Shown one piece after another: positions 52,185-60,650 of a stretch of 64,000 nt of DNA (position 1 is the stretch's first letter; every line of letters starts with the position of its first letter). The stretch is from an uncultured Lachnospiraceae bacterium (lineage in GTDB: Bacteria > Bacillota > Clostridia > Lachnospirales > Lachnospiraceae): positions 72,122-136,121 of the forward strand of contig CAJUCN010000009.1 of assembly GCA_910585005.1 (NCBI GenBank). Reading direction: 5' to 3'. The notes under the pieces are model-generated. The model worked only from the letters and a program-made list of their open reading frames with translations. It was not told where the DNA came from and ran no database searches. A program made the position numbers and the translations under genes.

Positions 52185-53534
52185 CTACACGATCTTGTGC
52201 CGCCGCACATAAATACAGTAATAGAGGATAAATAAAACTGACGTCACAATCCAGGTAAGCGGATAGCTGAACATGACCGTCTTCATATTGTTCCATACAG
52301 GTACCACTGCCAAAAGCCATCCGCTGCGTAAAAGACAGATTCCTCCAAAACTCAGCAGCATAGGAACCAGGGCGTCCCCCATCCCCCTAAGGGCGCCTGA
52401 AAAGATCTCCACACACACATAGGTAATATAAAAGGGCGCCAAAAACCGTATCATTCCCATGCCGATTGCCAACACTTCCTGATCCTTCGTAAACAGGCTA
52501 AGAAGATATTTTCCTCCTGGAAGCAGCATCCCGGTAATGGCAAGAGACGTGACTACTGTCATGCACAGACACTGACGCACCCCGCTGCGTACCCGGCCAT
52601 ATAGGCCTGCCCCGTAATTTTGTCCTACAAAAGTGGTCACTGCAACTCCAAAGGAGCTGACCACCATCCAAAAAACAGAATCTACTTTACTGTAGGCGGT
52701 CCAGGCTGCCACCGTACTTGTCCCAAAATAATTCACATCCGCCTGCACGATCATATTGGATAAAGAATAGGTCAACGTCTGTGCCCCTGCCGGCAAGCCG
52801 ATAGAAAGGATCCTTTGAACCACCCACCTGTGAAAGCGGATCTCCTTAAAACGCATCCGGATCTCTTCCTCAAGGCGGCTTAAGGCAATGCACACCAATG
52901 CAGCGCTAAAAAGCTGGGATAAAATGGTGGCAAGAGCCACGCCAATGACCCCCATCCCTAAAACGATCACAAAGAAAATATCCAGCACAATATTTACCAG
53001 ACAGCTTGCAATCAAAAAATATAAAGGCCGCTTTGAATCCCCCATGGCACGCAGAATGCCTGCTCCCATATTATAAACCAAATTCCCGATCATTCCACAA
53101 AAATAAATCCTGATATACACCACAGAATCCGTCATCGTCTCTGGCGGCGTATTCATCCACTCAAGGGCTGCCGGCGCCCAGATAAGGCCTAACGCCATGA
53201 TAACCGCCCCTGCCACCACCGATACTGCAACTGCCGTGTGGATGGCTTCCCTGACCTGCTTTTTGCCGCCTCCGCCGTAAAATTGGGAGATCGTCACCGT
53301 AGCTCCCGCGGAGACTCCGGTAAAGAAGCCTACAAACAAGTTGACGATCATTGCCGCTGCCCCGCCCACTGCCGCTAACGCTTCTTTTCCCACGAAACGT
53401 CCTACGATCACTGCATCCACCGTATTATATAGCTGCTGAAAAAAGGTGCCAAGAAGCAAGGGGAAAAAGAATAGCAGCAGTTGTTTCCAGATAACGCCTT
53501 CCGTAATTTTATGTTCATTTATGTTACGTTTCAT
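52185..53534 (-). CDS. MATE family efflux transporter
   Basis: A complete 449-residue transporter with twelve helices. Family features are WKQLLLFFFPLLLGTFFQQL, VDAVIVGRFVGKEALAAVGG, SAGATVTISQFYGGG and GILRAMGDSKRPL. It exports cationic compounds in exchange for Na+ or H+; the substrate is unknown. No strong ribosome site is seen near the ATG (TACATGAAACG context). It stands between the aldolase and mtnA in the same direction, with gaps of 73 and 59 bases, so it may be co-transcribed. Confidence 0.93.
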   Translation of the reverse strand: MKRNINEHKITEGVIWKQLLLFFFPLLLGTFFQQLYNTVDAVIVGRFVGKEALAAVGGAAAMIVNLFVGFFTGVSAGATVTISQFYGGGGKKQVREAIHTAVAVSVVAGAVIMALGLIWAPAALEWMNTPPETMTDSVVYIRIYFCGMIGNLVYNMGAGILRAMGDSKRPLYFLIASCLVNIVLDIFFVIVLGMGVIGVALATILSQLFSAALVCIALSRLEEEIRMRFKEIRFHRWVVQRILSIGLPAGAQTLTYSLSNMIVQADVNYFGTSTVAAWTAYSKVDSVFWMVVSSFGVAVTTFVGQNYGAGLYGRVRSGVRQCLCMTVVTSLAITGMLLPGGKYLLSLFTKDQEVLAIGMGMIRFLAPFYITYVCVEIFSGALRGMGDALVPMLLSFGGICLLRSGWLLAVVPVWNNMKTVMFSYPLTWIVTSVLFILYYCIYVRRHKIV

Positions 53535-53593
53535 GTACTTATCATCCTTATGTATCTTTTTCCTGTCATATCCACAGATTTCCGTTCACCAAT

Positions 53594-54700
53594 TCAGCCA
53601 GGCTGTGAATGAGCATGGCACAAATCAACCAGCGACTGCTCATAAGGCGCTCTTGCAATACCATGTTCTGTCACAATAGCCGTCACCAGTTCATGGTCTG
53701 TCACATCAAAGGCCGGGTTAAACACTTTTACCCCCTCAGGAGCCATCCGTTCCTTGTACCACATCTGCGTCACTTCCTGTGCCGGACGCTGTTCGATCCT
53801 GATCTCTTTTCCGGTAGGCGTGTGTAGATCAATCGTAGAAGTGGGCGCACACACATAAAAGGGAATTCCATAGTGCTTGGCCACCGTTGCCACCACGGAG
53901 GTTCCGATCTTATTTGCCACATCTCCGTTTGCGGCAACCCGGTCACAACCTACAAATACGGCATTTACCCAGCCGTTTTTCATCACCATTGCCGACATGT
54001 TATCGCAGATTAAAGTCACATCCACCCCAGCGGAAAACAGTTCATATGCAGTCAGCCTTGCCCCCTGCAAAAGAGGTCTTGTCTCATCTGCGTACACCTT
54101 AAATCCATATCCCCGTTCCTGTCCCAAATAAATAGGCGCCGTTGCAGTTCCATATTTACATGTAGCAAGCTGCCCCGCATTACAGTGGGTCAGGATCCCG
54201 TCCCCGGGTTTTACTAAACGGAGTCCGTTTTCACCAATTGCATGACATACCCGGATATCTTCGGCTTTCATTTCCACCGCTTCTTTGTGAAGCGTTTCCA
54301 GCACCTCCTGTATGCTCTTTCTCTCTTCCCTTCCGGCCATTTGACAGCGCCTGTCCATACGGTTCAAAGCCCATGACAAATTCACCGCTGTCGGACGGGC
54401 GGAATCTAAATACTCTTTCTGGGTGTGGAATTTTTCATAAAAGTCTTCAAACTCCATCTCGCCGCCGCTTTCTTTCACAATCCCCTTTGCCAGCACATAA
54501 ATGCCAAAAGCGGCTGCCACACCGATTGCCGGAGCGCCCCGCACTTTCAATAAATAAATGGCATCCCAAATCTCCTGGGCTGTATGAAGCCTTATTATCT
54601 CTGTCTTTCCGGGAAGCCTGGTCTGGTCAATAATTACCACACTATTGTCATTATCGTCCAGATCTACCGTTTCGTAGTCCAATATGCTTTTTTCACCCAT
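53594..54700 (-). CDS. mtnA: S-methyl-5-thioribose-1-phosphate isomerase
   Basis: A 368-residue member of the eIF2B-like isomerases. Features are VRGAPAIGVAAAFG near 54-67, the catalytic Cys in THCNAGQLAT, DNMSAMVMK with the catalytic Asp, and GCDRVAANGDVANKIGT. It converts methylthioribose-1-phosphate, and 5-deoxyribose-1-phosphate in some bacteria, to the ribulose form. AAGGGGAAAG precedes the ATG. It overlaps the small ORF upstream by eight bases. The MTR kinase or phosphorylase is not in the window. Confidence 0.95.
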   Translation of the reverse strand: MGEKSILDYETVDLDDNDNSVVIIDQTRLPGKTEIIRLHTAQEIWDAIYLLKVRGAPAIGVAAAFGIYVLAKGIVKESGGEMEFEDFYEKFHTQKEYLDSARPTAVNLSWALNRMDRRCQMAGREERKSIQEVLETLHKEAVEMKAEDIRVCHAIGENGLRLVKPGDGILTHCNAGQLATCKYGTATAPIYLGQERGYGFKVYADETRPLLQGARLTAYELFSAGVDVTLICDNMSAMVMKNGWVNAVFVGCDRVAANGDVANKIGTSVVATVAKHYGIPFYVCAPTSTIDLHTPTGKEIRIEQRPAQEVTQMWYKERMAPEGVKVFNPAFDVTDHELVTAIVTEHGIARAPYEQSLVDLCHAHSQPG

Positions 54701-54902
54701 TGTCTTTCCCCTTCCTTATTTCATCGATCTCCACCCATACGCTGACACCAAAAATCACTACTGCCAAAAATGCGATTCCCCGCTCAATCCGGGCATTGAT
54801 CCGTTTCCATCTCTTCTTCCGAAGCTTTTCTCTTCTGCGCTCTAGTTTTCTCTTTTCCCGTTCTTTCTTCTCTTGCCTATTGATTTGTGACATCCTGTCC
54901 AT
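54693..54902 (-). CDS. small basic single-helix membrane protein
   Basis: A 69-residue ORF: a highly basic N-terminal helix (KKEREKRKLERRREKLRKKR), one membrane segment (about 43-58, GIAFLAVVIFGVSVWV), then a short tail. AGGAG and AAGGGGG precede the ATG at 54902. Its end overlaps the mtnA start by eight bases, which suggests translational coupling. I recognise no family. It could be a chance ORF, but the good site and overlap argue for a real gene. Confidence 0.55.
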   Translation of the reverse strand: MDRMSQINRQEKKEREKRKLERRREKLRKKRWKRINARIERGIAFLAVVIFGVSVWVEIDEIRKGKDNG

Positions 54903-54934
54903 CCCCCTTGACTCCTATCGTCTTAATCTATCCC

Positions 54935-55426
54935 TCATCCATTTGATACGATAACCTCACTGTATTCTCCTTTACAGGCTTTCAGCAGGTCTTCCGGCGC
55001 AAGCTCTATCTGGGAACCGATCCTTCCTCCGCTGACAATGATCGTCTCCTTCTCCCGGGCCGACGCATCCAGTCTGGTGATATATTGCTTTTTCATTCCA
55101 ATGGCTGTACATCCGCCGCGGATATATCCCGTGATCCCGTTGATATCCTTTACATGAATCATGGATACCGACTTCTCGCCAACGCTTTTTGCCGCTTTTT
55201 TCAGATCCAGCTCCGCCGCCACCGGAATCACAAAAACAAAATAACTTTTACTGTTCCCCTGTGTTACCAGCGTCTTATATACCTTTTCATAAGGAAGGGA
55301 AAGCTTGTCTGCAATCTGTAGCCCGTCTATAAATTCATCACACTCATAAGTATAATGGGTAAAAGGGATTTTTTCCCTTTCCAGTATACGCATTGCATTG
55401 GTTTTTATTTCTTTATTCTTTGCCAT
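54935..55426 (-). CDS. ybaK: YbaK/EbsC family aminoacyl-tRNA deacylase
   Basis: A 163-residue protein of the YbaK fold: KTNAMRILEREKIPFTHYTY at the start, KVYKTLVTQG, the catalytic Lys region and GYIRGGCTAIGMKK. YbaK hydrolyses Cys-tRNA-Pro formed by mistake. GGGAGAGTG precedes the ATG. It sits 32 bases upstream of the small basic ORF and mtnA, in the same direction. Confidence 0.93.
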   Translation of the reverse strand: MAKNKEIKTNAMRILEREKIPFTHYTYECDEFIDGLQIADKLSLPYEKVYKTLVTQGNSKSYFVFVIPVAAELDLKKAAKSVGEKSVSMIHVKDINGITGYIRGGCTAIGMKKQYITRLDASAREKETIIVSGGRIGSQIELAPEDLLKACKGEYSEVIVSNG

Positions 55427-55518
55427 AAAAACACTCTCCCTTTCCCTGTGTTTTTTATTATCTCATAAATTGCTAAAAAAATAAATGCCTGCTCTATTCC
55501 TCACAATAACCACACACA

Positions 55519-55547
55519 AAACCGGCAGAAAGTCCTCCTGCCGGTTT
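55519..55547 (-). terminator. probable terminator of the butyrate operon
   Basis: A perfect 10-bp stem (AAACCGGCAG at 55519-55528 with its complement at 55538-55547) lies 43 bases after the etfA stop. On the minus strand the stem ends in TTTTG, giving a short T-run. It is the only strong hairpin between etfA and ybaK. Confidence 0.7.
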
Positions 55548-55589
55548 CATTAAGATTTCGTTTCTATTTCCTTCTTACCGATTCTGCCC

Positions 55590-56633
55590 TTATTTCTCAG
55601 CCAATTCCACTTTCAGCTTTTCTGTCAGTGCAGGAACGATCTTATTCAGATCGCCAACGATTCCATAGTCAGCCACTTCAAAGATAGGCGCTGTCTCATC
55701 CTTGTTGATTGCAATGATGATATCAGCTTCTTCCATACCTGCCACATGCTGGATCGCACCGGAAATACCAATTGCAAAATAAACGTTAGGACGTACGGTC
55801 TTGCCAGTCTGGCCTACCTGCAGATCTTTCGGTTTCCATCCTGCATCAACTACTGCACGGGAACAACTTACTGTACCGCCAATTACCTCTGCAAGATCCT
55901 CTAAGATCTTGAAATTCTCCGGGCTGCCAACGCCACGTCCGCCGGATACCAGGATCTTAGCATCCATAATATCAGCCACGTCGGAAACTGCCTTAACCAC
56001 CTCTAAGATCTCTACATACTTATCGTTCGGTGTAAAGCCAGGATTGTAATTGATCACTTCCGCCTTCCTGCCTGCTTCCCTGGGAGCCTTCTGCATAACA
56101 CCGGGACGCACTGTAGCCATCTGGGGACGGAATTCCGGGCAGGCGATGGTTGCGATGGTATTACCGCCAAATGCCGGACGGGTCATGAGAAGCTGGTTGT
56201 GAAGCTGCTCTTTGCCCGGGATCGGATTGATCGGGAAATCACCGATATCAAGCTGTGTACAGTCTGCGGTAAGGCCTGTATGGATCCTTGCAGACACACG
56301 GGGACCTAAGTCACGCCCAATTGCGGTTGCGCCTACCAAAAAGATATCAGGCTTGAATTCGTTAATCACAGATGCCAACGCATGTGCATAAGGCTCTGTC
56401 CTATATTCCTTTAATTCCGGGTCATCCACTACGATCACCTTATCAGCGCCGTATTCTCCAAGGGTATCAGCCAGTGCGCCAACGCCTGACCCAACCAATA
56501 CTGCAGTTACTTCCGTGCCTAAATCCTTAGCAAGATCTTTGCCTTTTCCAACCAGTTCCAAAGCAATCCCGCTAAGCTCATTATCAACCTGCTGAGCGAA
56601 GACAAATACGCCCTTATAATCTTGAATATTCAT
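55590..56633 (-). CDS. etfA: electron transfer flavoprotein subunit alpha
   Basis: A 347-residue subunit with the FAD-binding C-terminal domain: SGGRGVGSPENFKILEDLA, SRAVVDAGW, VGQTGKTVRPNVYFAIGISG and the end IVGDLNKIVPALTEKL. With EtfB and the acyl-CoA dehydrogenase it forms the bifurcating butyryl-CoA dehydrogenase complex. It oxidises NADH while reducing ferredoxin and crotonyl-CoA. It is last in the operon, 24 bases after etfB, with GGAGG before the ATG. Confidence 0.97.
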   Translation of the reverse strand: MNIQDYKGVFVFAQQVDNELSGIALELVGKGKDLAKDLGTEVTAVLVGSGVGALADTLGEYGADKVIVVDDPELKEYRTEPYAHALASVINEFKPDIFLVGATAIGRDLGPRVSARIHTGLTADCTQLDIGDFPINPIPGKEQLHNQLLMTRPAFGGNTIATIACPEFRPQMATVRPGVMQKAPREAGRKAEVINYNPGFTPNDKYVEILEVVKAVSDVADIMDAKILVSGGRGVGSPENFKILEDLAEVIGGTVSCSRAVVDAGWKPKDLQVGQTGKTVRPNVYFAIGISGAIQHVAGMEEADIIIAINKDETAPIFEVADYGIVGDLNKIVPALTEKLKVELAEK

Positions 56634-56657
56634 TTTGAACCTCCATTAATATCTTTA

Positions 56658-57440
56658 TTAGATAACGTGTTTTACTTTTAACTTATCGATAATGTAATCT
56701 ACGGATTCAGTGGGATCAAGGTTAACCTTTTCGCCTGCACCCTTTCTTACCTTATCGGAAGCCTTTGCGATCTGGGTAGGTGAACCCTTAAGTCCTAAGT
56801 TGGAATCTTCTACATCCACCAGATTAGCCCTTCCCCATACAGTGATCTCTGCATTGTATGCATCGAAGATCCCGCCGGGAGTCATATAACGAGGCTCATT
56901 TAATTCGGCAAGCGCCGTGATCAGGCAAGGCATTTTAGCCTTTAATACATGATATCTGTCATCGTACTGGCGCTCAACAATTACGCTGTCACCTTCGATC
57001 TTAATATTCTGTGCATAGGAAATTACCGGAATCCCAAGATGCTCGGAAATCTGAGGCCCAACCTGTGCGGTATCGCCATCAATTGCCTGACGTCCTGTAA
57101 TAATCAGGTCATATTCCAGATTGCGGATAGCCCCTGCCAGTGTCTGGGAGGTTGCCCATGTATCCGCGCCGCCTAATACTCTGTCTGTTACAAGGATACC
57201 CTTGTCAGCGCCCATAGCCATAGCCTCACGCAGAACTTCCTCCGCCTTGGGAAGACCCATGGTCACTACTGTGACCTCTGCTCCATACTGATCTTTTAAT
57301 CTAAGGGCTGCTTCCAGACCTGCCTTGTCATCAGGATTCATGATCGTAAGCATTGCACCTCTGTCAAGCGTACCATCAGGATTAAACTTAACGCCACCCT
57401 TGGTATCAGGTACCTGTTTAATACAAACAACGATTTTCAT
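56658..57440 (-). CDS. etfB: electron transfer flavoprotein subunit beta
   Basis: A 260-residue subunit: MKIVVCIKQVPDTKGGVKFN at the start, NPDDKAGLEAALRLKDQYG, the nucleotide loop TGRQAIDGDTAQVGPQ and the long C-terminal arm. In bifurcating complexes this subunit carries the second FAD. It follows bcd after 118 bases that contain a perfect 10-bp inverted repeat, and AAGGAGAG precedes the ATG. Confidence 0.97.
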   Translation of the reverse strand: MKIVVCIKQVPDTKGGVKFNPDGTLDRGAMLTIMNPDDKAGLEAALRLKDQYGAEVTVVTMGLPKAEEVLREAMAMGADKGILVTDRVLGGADTWATSQTLAGAIRNLEYDLIITGRQAIDGDTAQVGPQISEHLGIPVISYAQNIKIEGDSVIVERQYDDRYHVLKAKMPCLITALAELNEPRYMTPGGIFDAYNAEITVWGRANLVDVEDSNLGLKGSPTQIAKASDKVRKGAGEKVNLDPTESVDYIIDKLKVKHVI

Positions 57441-57510
57441 TGTATTTCTCTCCTTATTTATTATCTGTTAATTTTCTGTTACCGGATTTATACTGCAACA
57501 TATCATTCTC

Positions 57511-57552
57511 ATAAGCAAATACTCGTAACTGCTTCTATTCTCATTTGCTTAT
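57511..57552 (-). promoter_or_regulatory. hairpin in the bcd-etfB gap
   Basis: A perfect 10-bp inverted repeat (ATAAGCAAAT at 57511-57520, complement at 57543-57552) with a 22-base loop begins seven bases after the bcd stop. No T-run follows, so it may set relative transcript levels through processing or stability. Confidence 0.6.
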
Positions 57553-57558
57553 TCGCGG

Positions 57559-58713
57559 CTATTTCAGCAGGGCACCGGAGATAACCATTCTCTGAACTTC
57601 GGATGTTCCTTCGTAGATCTCGGTAATCTTAGCATCCCTCATCATGCGTTCTACATCGTACTCTCTGATGTAGCCGTAGCCGCCGTGGAGCTGAACCGCC
57701 TTGGTGGTCACTTCCATAGCAACCTCTGCTGCATATAATTTCGCCATAGCTGCCTCTACCGTATAAGATTTCTGGGTAGCTTTCGCCATAGCAGCCCGGT
57801 ATACCATATACTGTGCGGCCTGAACCTTGGTTGCCATATCAGCAAGCTGGAACTGGGTATTCTGGAATGCGCCGATTGCCCTTCCGAACTGCTTTCTTTC
57901 TTTTACATATTCTACCGTACGCTCTAAAGCGCCTTCTGCAAGACCAAGAGCCTGTGCAGCGATACCGATACGTCCGCCATCAAGGGTATGCATAGCAATA
58001 CCAAAGCCCTTGCCTTCCTGGCCAAGGAGATTTGCTTTCGGGATACGGCAGTCTGTAAAGATCAGCTCATAAGTTGATGAACCGCGGATACCCATTTTCT
58101 TTTCCTTTGTACCAAAGGTAAAGCCCGGAGTTCCCTTCTCTACGATAAATGCGGAGATCATCTTTTTACTTCTGCCCTTTGCATCCGTTACAACGCTGGT
58201 AACTGCAAAGATCACATAAACATCAGCTTCTTTACCGTTTGTGATAAAGATCTTGGAGCCGTTGAGCACCCATTCATCCCCATCCAAAACAGCCTTTGTC
58301 TGCTGGCCCTGTGCGTCTGTACCTGCACCAGGCTCGGTAAGACCGAATGCGCCAAGCTTCTCGCCCTTTGCAAGGGGTACTAAGTATTTCTGCTTCTGCT
58401 CTTCTGTTCCGTATGTCATGATCGGGTCACAGCAAAGAGAGGTATGTGCGGAAACGATAACGCCTGTGGTACCGCAGACTTTGGAAAGTTCCTCCACGCA
58501 CATAGCATATGTTAAAGGATCACAGCCCTGTCCGCCATACTCCTTCGGAACAGGGATTCCAAGGAAACCGGCTTTTGCCATCTTTTCAACGGTCTCTCTT
58601 GGGAAAACTTCTGTCTCGTCCACTTCCTGAGCCAGAGGCTTTACTTCTTTTTCTGCGAACTCTTTAAAAAGAGTCCTAGCCATTTCATGTTGTTTGGTTA
58701 ACATAAAATCCAT
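57559..58713 (-). CDS. bcd: butyryl-CoA (short-chain acyl-CoA) dehydrogenase
   Basis: A 384-residue acyl-CoA dehydrogenase. Features are the FAD region AFGLTEPGAGTDAQGQ, ITNGKEADVY and the catalytic Glu in IYEGTSEVQRMVISGALL near the C-terminus. In this operon it reduces crotonyl-CoA to butyryl-CoA with EtfAB. GGAGGAAG lies before the ATG. It stands between hbd and etfB. Confidence 0.96.
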   Translation of the reverse strand: MDFMLTKQHEMARTLFKEFAEKEVKPLAQEVDETEVFPRETVEKMAKAGFLGIPVPKEYGGQGCDPLTYAMCVEELSKVCGTTGVIVSAHTSLCCDPIMTYGTEEQKQKYLVPLAKGEKLGAFGLTEPGAGTDAQGQQTKAVLDGDEWVLNGSKIFITNGKEADVYVIFAVTSVVTDAKGRSKKMISAFIVEKGTPGFTFGTKEKKMGIRGSSTYELIFTDCRIPKANLLGQEGKGFGIAMHTLDGGRIGIAAQALGLAEGALERTVEYVKERKQFGRAIGAFQNTQFQLADMATKVQAAQYMVYRAAMAKATQKSYTVEAAMAKLYAAEVAMEVTTKAVQLHGGYGYIREYDVERMMRDAKITEIYEGTSEVQRMVISGALLK

Positions 58714-58764
58714 GATATTACTTCCTCCATTTGTTGTTTTCTATCGTTATATTTCCTTAAGGGC

Positions 58765-58794
58765 GGGGCAAGGTGCAAAACCGCTTCCTGCCCC
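58765..58794 (-). promoter_or_regulatory. hairpin in the hbd-bcd gap
   Basis: GGGGCA (58765-58770) pairs with TGCCCC (58789-58794), and GG with CC inside across a one-base bulge. It lies 14 bases after the hbd stop. No T-run follows on the minus strand. Confidence 0.5.
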
Positions 58795-58807
58795 AAAAGC
58801 CCCCTTA

Positions 58808-59650
58808 TTATTTCTTGGAGTAGTCGTAGAAACCTACGCCGGTCTTCTTTCCAAGCTTGCCTGCACGAACCATCTTGCGAAGAAGAGGATGAGGACGGTA
58901 CTTGGGATCGCCAGTCTCGTTCTGGAGCACTTCCATGATCGCAAGCACGATATCAAGGCCAACCAAGTCTCCCAAAGCCAGAGGGCCCATGGGATGGCTT
59001 GCGCCAAGCTTCATCGCCTCATCAATATCCGCTACGCTTGCAATGCCTTCTGCATAAATGCCAACTGCCTCGTTGATCATAGGAATCAGGATCCTGTTAA
59101 CAACAAAGCCGGGAGCTTCTTTCACCTGTACCGGTGTCTTGCCAATCTCTACAGCGATTGTTTTGATCTTTTCTACCATATCATCCGGTGTGTTCTCGCC
59201 CGCAATCACTTCTACCAGTTTCATCCGGTCTGCCGGGTTAAAGAAATGCATACCGATCATTGGCCTGTCAAGACCTGCACCGATCTCTGTAATGGATAAA
59301 GAAGAAGTGTTGGAAGCAAACATGCACTCAGGCTTCACAATACCCATTAATTCCTTAAAGGTATCTTTCTTGATCTTCATATTCTCAGGGGCAACCTCTA
59401 CGATCAAATCGCAGTCTGTACAGATATCCTTTAAACCACAGGTGATCTTAGCCATGATTGCGTCTGCCTTCTCCTGTGAAATCTTCTCCTTGCCTACCAG
59501 GAAATTCATATTCTTCTGAATTCTGGCTTTTCCGCCTTCAGCGAACTCCATCTTGATATCGCAGAGGCATACTTCATAACCGTCTGTCATTGCAAAAGCC
59601 TGTGCAATTCCGGCACCCATGGTACCTGCACCGATAATACCTACTTTCAT
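58808..59650 (-). CDS. hbd: 3-hydroxybutyryl-CoA dehydrogenase
   Basis: The ATG at 59650 is eight bases after AGGAGG and gives 280 residues starting MKVGIIGAGTMGAG; the ATG at 59656 is too close to that site. It has the NAD fold, the catalytic His in IGMHFFNPADRMKLVEV and the C-terminal LGLDIVLAIMEVLQ-like dimer domain. It reduces acetoacetyl-CoA to 3-hydroxybutyryl-CoA. It follows crt after 112 bases. Confidence 0.97.
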   Translation of the reverse strand: MKVGIIGAGTMGAGIAQAFAMTDGYEVCLCDIKMEFAEGGKARIQKNMNFLVGKEKISQEKADAIMAKITCGLKDICTDCDLIVEVAPENMKIKKDTFKELMGIVKPECMFASNTSSLSITEIGAGLDRPMIGMHFFNPADRMKLVEVIAGENTPDDMVEKIKTIAVEIGKTPVQVKEAPGFVVNRILIPMINEAVGIYAEGIASVADIDEAMKLGASHPMGPLALGDLVGLDIVLAIMEVLQNETGDPKYRPHPLLRKMVRAGKLGKKTGVGFYDYSKK

Positions 59651-59724
59651 TTTCATTCCTCCTGTTTTTGTTAGTTTGTATTTTTCACCGCCAAAAGGTA
59701 CGCCACATGGCACACCACATAACG

Positions 59725-59738
59725 CTGCCTTCCGGCAG
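59725..59738 (-). promoter_or_regulatory. hairpin in the crt-hbd gap
   Basis: CTGCC (59725-59729) and GGCAG (59734-59738) close a four-base loop, and a CACCA/TGGTG outer stem with a bulge extends it. It has no T-run and lies 24 bases after the crt stop. Confidence 0.5.
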
Positions 59739-59762
59739 TGGTGAAATCAAGTTAAAAACAAA

Positions 59763-60548
59763 TTAGCAGTTTTTAAAAGGCTCTTTCACTTTTTCTTTGT
59801 TTTTGTCAAGGAAAAACGCCATACCGTACTTCTGGTCTTCTGTCTCGAAGCAGTCGCCGAAAAGCTTCTCTTCGATCACAATTGCCTGATCCATATCTAC
59901 GTCAAGGCCTTCGTTAATTGCCTTCTTACAATTTCTCACTGCAATGGGGGCATTCTTTGCAATGCCTGCTGCCATCTTCTCTGCAGCGGGCATCAATTCT
60001 TCCTGGGTATAAACAGCGTTAACCAGGCCGATCCTGTACGCCTCATCCGCTTTAATATTCCTTGCGGTATAGATCATCTGTTTCGCCATCCCGGCGCCTA
60101 CAAGACGGGCAAGCCTTTGTGTGCCGCCAAAGCCCGGTGTAATGCCAAGGCCAACTTCCGGCTGGCCAAACACTGCGTTGTCAGAACAGATCCTGATATC
60201 ACAGCTCATGGAAATCTCACAGCCACCGCCAAGTGCAAACCCATTGATGGCAGCGATCACCGGGATCGGGAAAGTTTCCAGTTTCCGGAATACATCGTTT
60301 CCTTTCTTCCCGAAAGCTTCCCCTTCTTCTTTGGTAAGGGTACTCATTTCCCCGATATCTGCGCCGGCTACGAAGGACTTCTGGCCTGCACCTGTTAAAA
60401 TAAGACACCGGACTTCATCAAGGTTTACCTCGTCTAATGTTTTGTCCAGTTCTTCCAGAACCTGTGAGTTTAAAGCGTTTAATGCCTTTTCGCGGCTGAT
60501 GGTGATGATGCCGTATGTACCTTTTTGCTCATATACGATAAATTCCAT
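59763..60548 (-). CDS. crt: 3-hydroxybutyryl-CoA dehydratase (crotonase)
   Basis: From the ATG at 60548 (AGAGG site) it has 261 residues, the normal crotonase length. Features are the oxyanion loop FVAGADIGEM, GFALGGGCEISMSCD with one catalytic Glu region, and FGQPEVGLGITPGFGGTQRL with the second. It dehydrates 3-hydroxybutyryl-CoA to crotonyl-CoA. It is second in the operon after thl. Confidence 0.96.
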   Translation of the reverse strand: MEFIVYEQKGTYGIITISREKALNALNSQVLEELDKTLDEVNLDEVRCLILTGAGQKSFVAGADIGEMSTLTKEEGEAFGKKGNDVFRKLETFPIPVIAAINGFALGGGCEISMSCDIRICSDNAVFGQPEVGLGITPGFGGTQRLARLVGAGMAKQMIYTARNIKADEAYRIGLVNAVYTQEELMPAAEKMAAGIAKNAPIAVRNCKKAINEGLDVDMDQAIVIEEKLFGDCFETEDQKYGMAFFLDKNKEKVKEPFKNC

Positions 60549-60603
60549 TTTAACCTCTTTCTGCACTTTCTGCCAGTACTTTTTACCTATTCCCAGACAT
60601 TCT

Positions 60604-60637
60604 GATAAGCAGACCTAAAAACTTAAGCCTGCTTATC
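60604..60637 (-). promoter_or_regulatory. hairpin in the thl-crt gap
   Basis: A perfect 9-bp stem (GATAAGCAG at 60604-60612, complement at 60629-60637) with a 16-base loop lies 13 bases after the thl stop. No T-run follows on the minus strand. Confidence 0.6.
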
Positions 60638-60650
60638 CTTAACTTGTTAA

